Origin: Zygnema cylindricum
Taxonomy: Eukaryota > Streptophyta > Zygnematophyceae > Zygnematales > Zygnemataceae
NCBI GenBank assembly: GCA_037447655.1
Contig: JBBHKE010002346.1
Location: 1-64,000, forward strand
Direction: 5' to 3'
DNA: 64,000 nucleotides
Shown: in pieces, positions 48,001-57,000 of the stretch
How the letters are laid out: every line of letters starts with the position of its first letter
Position numbering within the stretch: the stretch's first letter is position 1
Translations under genes and position numbers: made by a program
Notes under the pieces: generated by a model
What the model saw: only the letters and a program-made list of their open reading frames with translations
What the model was told of the DNA's origin: nothing
The model's database searches: none

Positions 48001-51000
48001 GAGCGACATAGATAAATCTAAGCACCACGGATGTCCGATACTGGATCAAAATTACACGAAGATCTAAAATACAATTCACTAGGCAGTTTATTAGAGTTTA
48101 GAGTAGGTAGAGAAAAGACAAACACAAAGTAGATTCAAATAGATGTGTAGTTTCTCATTATAGAATATAGGAAATACAATTGATGTAAAACAAAATTGGA
48201 GAAATTGTCCTTATCAATAAAGGTAGTTCTCGTTCCAATGTTTTCGTCTTTTCCAATCTGTGAATGATAATTTCTAATGCTATGCACACTCCTTAAACAA
48301 CACTAACAGTAATGCATGCACTAAGTGGCGGTTTAATAACAATGTGCCACGTGTCTAATGTCCACCGCACAATAAGACGTAGGGGAGTAAAACATGTCTA
48401 GCTGAAAACAAGACAAACTAAAACTAAATCCTTACTCAATCCCGCTGCGCTTCTCCCTCCTAAAATATCACTAACACTAAGTTCTTCGATTTGCCTCACA
48501 AATACAGTACAATGCATAGTTCAAAAGTAGGTGAAAGTAGGCCCATACAATATGCCTATTGTACGCAAAACATACAATATGACCTTAAGACCCATATTGT
48601 ATTGGTCGCAAAATGAAAAAGAAAAGTAACAGGGTTGAGTTGCACATCGTTCGATAGAGAATTAACCGTCATCGGACGGTCGCTGATCAAAGTAGCGATC
48701 AAAGTAGCGATCTAAGTAGCGATCTAAGAAGATCACATGAAAAGCACATAACACAACTTGCGCCTACCAAAGGCCTACCATAAAACGCTTACTTTTGAAC
48801 TATGGTACAATGTGAGTAAATTGATTTACGTAAGGGTCACTCGCAATCGCACCAAAAAATAACAAAGGGCAAGTCACAAATCTGGTATTCCACAAGTGCA
48901 TTAAACATTTACGGATCCAGTGGCATTTTGTTCATAATTTGGTGGCGGCTAACGAAGTGGAATTCAGTTATGTCTTAAAGGTGGAAGAACCTGCGGGCAT
49001 GTTAACTAAAGACATTATTTACGATGTGGTTGTAAAAAGCCATCCTAAGGGTTATTATGAAGTGTATTCAGAATAGTCAAGCTAACTGAAAAATCGCTTT
49101 TGTAAGAAAGAAAAGCGTAAACCGTATATTATTTTGTTTTGCGGAATTTTGTTTTTTTGGATGAAATTGTTGTTGTGCTTCTGTTGTATATGCAATCTTG
49201 TAAGTGTTTTATTTCTAAAGGAACTCAATAAAAATCATATTTTAGGTTAGCGTTTATGAGAATGTTACGTTCGAAAGCTATAAACAACTTCTTTAAGGAT
49301 ATGTTTCTCTGTAAACAATGTCCTCTTTGTGCGTTTTTAATTTATTGCTTGCGCTCCTAGTTTCGTGAAATTGTAGTAGACCCAAATGAAACCAGAGATG
49401 CATCTTAGAGGTTCTTTCACCCGCCTTAGTAGCCAAGTGGACTTCTATTGGACACTTTTTAGGTGTAGGTGCAAGAAGAGACTTGCACGTGCATCAGATA
49501 GACGTCAAAACCGCTTTCACAAAAAGTGACTTTAGGAAGATGCTTTTATAAATTCGAGCGTGGTTATCTAAAGGACAGTTGGCCTGCTAAAGATATTTAT
49601 CTATGGCCTAAAAGGCATCAAGTGATTCGAACTAAATTGCACGAATTTCTATAGTTTATCGATTTTCGATGACTCGATGGTGACCATTTGTTGTATGTAC
49701 GTTTGTGGGTGAGATAATCATTGTGGAAATATATGTGGAAGGCTTACTCTTATTCTCCAATGTGACAAACTAATTTCCTTGTTAGGGCACAATGTTAGAA
49801 TCGACAAATCGGCAAATTGATTGAGTGCTCGAGAGTCAGTTTGTATTGGTTGGCGTCACTCTTACACCTTCGGTTTGGCTGTTTGTAATCGGTACGTTTA
49901 GTTTAGTTTGTCACATGATTTACCATCATTCTCACTATTGTTATAGTTGAATTTGTTTCATCTGAAGCAAGTATTTCTGACAAAGATATATATAAGTTTA
50001 CGTCTATGCTTGCCCATGAAAAACTCGTAAACATGAGTCCCAAGTTGGCAAAATTGTTGATTTTTTTTTTTGGCTTCTTTTGCTTTCGTGGATGATTTTC
50101 ACTCATCCAAAATTATTGTTTACCACTTTCTTAGTGAGATAATGTGCTCAATACATAATCTAGGAAAGGTTAACACAAGATTGAAACCCACCTCATATGC
50201 TTTTTGTATATATACGACAACCATTGAGTCAAATTGTAGTTGTTGAAGGTGTAGCTGTAGTAGGTGCTCCTATAGATTGGTCCTCCAAGGTAGACCGCCA
50301 AAAAAAACAGCATCATATCTTGAGAGTGATATTGACTAAAAGAGTTGGTGAGGCATGAGTCGATAGAGTAAGTAAAGTATGCCCTTTGGGTAGCAACAAA
50401 CATTCGATTGTATATCTCGCTATTGTCACCTCCTAAACTTGCCCATGTATTTGATGCATCGAAATCTGCAAAACATGAATAGATATTAACACGGAAGCAT
50501 GGATAGTCCACAGCACACATCTCTAAACAACCCAAAATGAAAAAAAAAACAAATCATCACTCTATATTAAACAAGGTATGTAAGGATATACATCCTGATA
50601 AAGAATACTAAGCGTTCATCTAAAATATGGACTTTTTTAATTTTTGTTCTAGACATTAAAAAAGAAATATTCAGGTTCACGGCTCCGTTCTATCAGGGGC
50701 CAAAACTTATCATTCCAAGGCCATTTTCAATGATAGGGCAACTTTTAACTGTCAGATCAGAAACCGTCAGATTCCTACAAAGAAACTACCGAATCATTAA
50801 AAAAGCCTTGGAATGACCACTTTTGGCTCCTAGTGGAGAAAATCGATTTATCTTCTAAACTCAACATTACGATCTCGCAAATACAATCTTATGAGTAATT
50901 TGGATAAACACGGTTTGGTTAAAGCATTGTTTTATGATATTAACGTCGTTGTGAAACAAACTTATAAAATAAATGAACTTTAAGCAAAATAAGGAGTAGG

Positions 51001-54000
51001 ATACATGCTACTATGGGAAATTTGATATCATATACAGCGATCAAATGCATGTATCAATCAAAAAAAAAATCTCAACAATGAAGATATTTTCATTTCTTGA
51101 AATTTGTGCAAAACATACCTGCATAAGACTGCGTGTTTGTGTTGTAGGAAAAACCAAACAGGTGCAAAATGACAAAAAAAACCCAAATTGTGATTAGAAA
51201 ATATCAATTGAAGAACAAAATGGAAGGAACAAACTTGACGAGTTTTCCTTAGTCCACAATCTACATACAAGACAAAAACTGCAGAGGAAATAAATAGTTA
51301 TCAGTAAAAAAAGAGGAGAGTCGAGAAGAAAGTGAAAGGGAAACAACAACGAACTAGAGAAAACAAATTCTTAGCAAAAGAAATTATCGAGTATGAGCGA
51401 GTTAGAAAGGATATCTACTTTGATGCAAGTACTTATTTTTCTTACAAAAACAGTTAGTTTAATGTCCCTAATCCTTCCAAAATTATAGTCGATCGCCACA
51501 ATATCCACTTAACAAAGTACACTTCTCTAAAATAGAACCAGGCATGACAAACAAAAATGGCAAGAAACGCCAAAAAGGCAACAAAAGGAAAAAGAAATAA
51601 TACAAGGATAAAATGTTGCATAAGAGTTTAGATATTACAAAAAAGAAAATTCCTTGGAAAAGGATGATTGAAAAAAGTTTCTAGCAAAATTTTATATCAA
51701 CATCAATTATAGCAATATTGCCCCATGTCTTCTAGCCCTTTCTCCAATTGGTTCTTTAAAGCTTGCTAACACTCCCGAGCGTTATTGTGGGTAGAAAGTG
51801 GTCATTAACTGATCCGGTGCATCTCTGCATCAAACCTGCGGTGGCTGTGATATCCTTTCCCTGCCACAATTTCCTTTCCTTAGGATCCTTGGGTTCTTTC
51901 TCTTCTCCACTCACTAACTTCCATTTTTTTTTTAAATGAGTTGCCTTGTCATGTACTTTTTGCACACGACGTGATTTGAGCCGTTGAACAAGACGGGTTT
52001 TCTGACCACTCAAAAAGCATCCTCGGTCTTTGTTTCACTATCTATATCACATCTTAGTCCCCTCCACTTTTGCTTATCTTTTCCGTTTTCGTTTGTTCTT
52101 TGAATGATGACCCGGAACTTTGACTGTCGGTGTCAGTAGAACAAGGACTCAGCTCCTTTTCTTTCATTCTTCTTTTTCCCTTTTTGTCTTCATTTGCTAC
52201 CTCTATTTTTTCCTCAATGAACCTCAACCACTCTTTGGATATACCCTGAAATTTGGGGTCAAACTCGCACCTCTGCTGGTAGCCCCTATTTTGTCCGAAC
52301 CGACCCTTATTGTGTCCGAAGGGATCAGTGGGAAGTGCCTTTTCTGTCTTTGGCTCGAACGAAAATCTGTCACGGTCGAAATCGAGCTCCCTTTCACTGG
52401 GCTCACGAGACGACACTTTAGGAGATGGTGGCTCATCCGAAGGCTTCGGTATAAGCCTTGGCCCGGCGGATGGAGAGGGAGAATTTTCCTTCTTCCTCCC
52501 CATCACACCTTCACTTACTCATAAATAGCGGACTCTAACCTGGAGAAAAGCCTACTCTAATACTAAATAATAGGATTGTAGGCAAACAAGCGCACCACAG
52601 CAGAAACATACACCAACATTACTTTCCAAGCTCACCACCGCTGACGAATACACCAACGATACTTTACACAAACGTGAAAACTCTTTATAACCACTCTAAA
52701 TTCACTTTAATGTTTACCTTTTAGTAGATTTGTAGACAATCATTCAAAAAAATAGTAGAAATGAGTAGTATTAATCGCGAACTCTTTTTATGCAGTGCTA
52801 ATCGATTTTTGAAAATGAATTAACTCGTCCACTTAAAATGTCATACTTAATACTTTTGTTGTCGTTGACAAAAATAGCCACGCAAACAGTTAAGTGTAGT
52901 TGTCCAAACTTTATAGGATTACGATTGATTTTGCAATTAGTTATTTCTCTTTATTTTTTCCCCCTCATTGTACGATTTTCAAATTAAGCATTTAACAAAA
53001 CGAAACAGAAAAATCGTTTTATCCTTGATTCCGCTATGATTTTTGTGAAAATGAGTGTAGGTGATGGCCACATCTCCATATCACAAAAAATCCATTCCAC
53101 ATTGTCACATCTCACCTACGTGAAAACTACGTAAATAAATTTGTTTCACTTTGATCAAAAATTTTAAAACATGAATAAACGTGTGACACGGCATGGGAAA
53201 TATATTCTTTTGAAAATTTGTTGATCGGCAAATAATTAAGAATCTTGTACTATGACAAGTATGCATAATTGCGTGGCAACAAAACAATGAAATAAATTGT
53301 TTTGTAACATTCTAAATAGGCAGTACTTCGATTGCAAAAAACAGCAAGCGCTCACAAAGATTTGTAGCCAATGGTGAGTCTCTCCTCTATACGTAAAAAC
53401 CATTTTTGACTGATACAGTTTGGTTTTTACGATTTGGTTTGTGATATTCTGGTGTAAGATTGTATATATTCAATAAAAGATAAACGTTTAGATGAATTTG
53501 TATAGGTTAATGGGTATTCGCTTAGAGAGGTTAGAACAGTTCTTTTCAAAAAAGTCACAGCAAAGAACATACGCATTGTTTTTCTGACGTCAACTTACTA
53601 TGTCAAATAACACGACCAAAAGCATGAGGAAGTAACAAAATTAGTCCGTTCAAACAGTTTTAAACGCAGCCCTATGCCACGTAAGCAAAATTCATCAACG
53701 TGACCATCTTACGGATCATATGAGGAAGAATTATGTGTTTTTTTTTCGAAGTTGTTGTCTTTCATTTACGAGATGAAAACCGTCACAATACTGCCGTTAG
53801 CAACGTATAGCGCATAGAACCGCTGAAAAACGACAGTAGCTAAAAATTATTTCGTTGTTCCAACAGCAAATTGAAGGGTTTTTACTAGAATTCGTGTTGA
53901 ATGATACGGATAAAATTTTACCGTGTTTTCTTTTAGGATTTCTTTCATAAAGGCTTAGTGTGAATCATGCAACACCGGGTTGAACTTTGAAGCCTCAGAT

Positions 54001-57000
54001 TTCTTTTCAATAATTTACATTCTGTTGTTGTTTCTTTTGCATCGAATCACTATTCTCGTATATTCCGCATAGGAAAATGTTTATTTGTGCTTGGTCGCAT
54101 TAAACAGTATGACCTCGTCCGTTTTTGTGGGAAAAAGCTGGAATTATTTTCACATGTACTTTGGTGTTTTTTTCAACCATGGCACAAGATCTTTGATTTT
54201 TTATGCATTTGCTTCCATCTCTAGTGTTTGCACTAGAATTGGAAATTGACCAGTCCAATTGAAAAGCCAATGAATTTGGTTCAAATCAATCAATAGCACC
54301 TTTTTGAATACAATAACTTTGATGTCAGCACCTAATGTTGGGCTTCTCTCTGATCCGCTCCACATTTATAGAAAACTTATCTTGCAGGGCATACCTCTAA
54401 ACTTCAATAGTGGTAAATCCGGAAGACATCCTTGCATGTCTCCTCTGGAAGTCTGAATGAAGGTACTAACACCCCTTGTTTGATATGTGTTATAAAATAA
54501 TATAAAGATATACTAAATTTCTATTCGCTGTCTATCGGTGTAAGCAACACCGTTTTTGTGGATGTGATCATTATATTGATAGAAGCACCACATATGGTCT
54601 CGAATTCTTTGTCTCTGTGGAATGTAAAAGGCACATACCCATTGCATTGGAGGAGGTGGTGGAGAAGGTGGTGGAGAAAATGGCGGAGGTGATAACGTAA
54701 GTTCTTTACTTGGCCCATCTATTGAAGTTGGAACACAAATAAATGTTAGACAGCATCCTTCACACAAGTTAACCAAGTCAGTCATTTTGACCATGATACA
54801 TTTCTGTATAAAAACTAGAAATTCATAAGCTTAAAAAAATCATTCAACACCTTAGGATCAGATTTTTGTCTTGTTTGGCTAGACTAGACACTCTGATTTG
54901 GATGAGGAATATCTTCTCTGGGGCATTGACATTGCAAACAGGAGGCAACTCGTGAATTGCACCAGCTTTAAAATATGTCTGACCCTTTTTCTAACCATTT
55001 TTCAGCATAGGTACCATCGCTGATCTTATTATGATTGTTCATTATTCTTAAACAGTCTGGGAGTTATAACATATTTTTTGGATTTATAACATCTTTTTTT
55101 CTATTTGAGAAGAAATAGAAAGCAAATGCCGTTATCACAAAATCGCCATGGGTTTAAGTAGCTATAAGGAAGTTGACTTAAAACGATACAATAACGATAT
55201 GTTTTCGAGATTAGTCAAGGACTTGCCCTCTATGGGAGCACAATTCACTAAAAAATGAGCACATAAAAAAGGTAAATCCCTCTCAAACATCGAAAACAAA
55301 ATTATTGGTCGTTCTTATCCTAAATTTCTGAATTTGGTATTCCGAAATGTCAACACTTTTATATATAAAAACAATGAAACAAATCAATAAATTCCAAAAA
55401 ATTGCGCGATAAATAATCACCAAATCTGAAGCATTTCTTGCCACATTTTCTAAACTCTTTCATTAAAATGAAAAAAAAAATTGTAAGGATTCATTAAGTT
55501 ATTACTTCGGAAAAGTAGTTTCCCGCTATTTTCTTAATTTTTTTTTGTACAAAGAATCCGTTGAGTTACTGAAGAGCTATTTTGTCTTTAAACATCATTT
55601 CTACACTACTCCCCTACTAAACATCCAAGATGATATTAACTAAATTTGATGGAATAAAATTCACCATTACTACAAGGGGAAATAAATCTATGAGCGTCAT
55701 AAAAAATTTCATAACAAGATTTGAATTTGTATCCTTATATTGCACATAGAAGCCCACAACATGTCCTACATTTACATATTCCGGTCAACGCCAAGATATA
55801 GATGTTTAAGGAGAACTTACCGCTACAACTCAAACTTATGCCAACCAAGTTAATAGTTTTGTTCACCTGCAACATACCGTATTGCAACAAAGTCAGCAAC
55901 ATGCGGTTATCGACAGCATGTCCCATGTAAAAATCCTTGCGCCTGTAGCATTTCTTTGAAACGACAAGTTCCTGTTTTTACATTTTTGCCGGTTTTTCAG
56001 CTCGCGGTTTCTTGTCATATTCACAACCACTTAGTTTTAAACATCACCTTTTGTATCTTGCAAGCCAACGGATCTAAAATATATGATGTAACCATCCCAG
56101 ATTAGAAGAAAAAGAACGGTTGACTTACGGCATCAGCACAAGTCATCTTTCTTGCAAGGTTGTCTGGATCGCTTGAACAAAGACTTATGCAGTCAATAAA
56201 AACAGATACAACTCCATAATTTATGTCCGAAGCTGTTGAAGTTTCGTTAACACAATTTGTCGTAACACAATTCGCCAACCGTGAACAGTCCTTTAAACAA
56301 TGATAACAAAAAAAGTATTATATTATTGACGGGTGGTAAAAAGCACTCTATCAAGCGAGCTCTCTAACCCCCTTCCAAAAGCATCAGCAAAAGTTTTGAA
56401 GTAAGAAGGGCCTGATCGACTACAAAAACCTGTCTTTTAAAATATATGCCCTTCCTTTTTTTTCACTCTTTAATTTTCTTACCAGTAGTGCAACGTACTT
56501 GTGAGTCAGAAACAAGCTTTTTTTATAGGGTTCCTGGTTAGGGTATCATCTTCAACATACCTCTCTACAGCTGTCAATTTCAGTCTGATTTTCCTTGCAT
56601 CCTCCGAACCGTTGTATGTCTGAATGACTATCGCTGTAGTACATATTTCCTGATACGCCGCCATATGGAGCATTGAGAAGCAAATACCAATTTCCATCTG
56701 GGAGGACGAATGGAACCTTAAAGTCGTATCGTTGTAGGGATGGAAATCCTTGATTAATTTCAAACCTGCAATAGCAAACCACAAACATCAAGAACCAACA
56801 CATTCACCATTTTACTTTATTCCTATCTTTCAGGATTTGGGATATCGAGGTTTACACCTAACAAGTTCATGGATACAGTTTTTGTTAAAAATCGATAAAG
56901 TGCTCCGATAGCACTTGTTGAAATCGATCAAGTGCTCACAGAGATGCTCACAAAAGACAAATCAAAACTCACAGCGGAAGCTTAAGTAAAAAATATTCCA

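Noticed and set aside
51058-51270. Possible extra polycystin exon encoding DCGLRKTRQ
   Set aside because: A plausible acceptor exists, but the only nearby donor is GTTTGT and the flanking exons already join in phase 1 without it.
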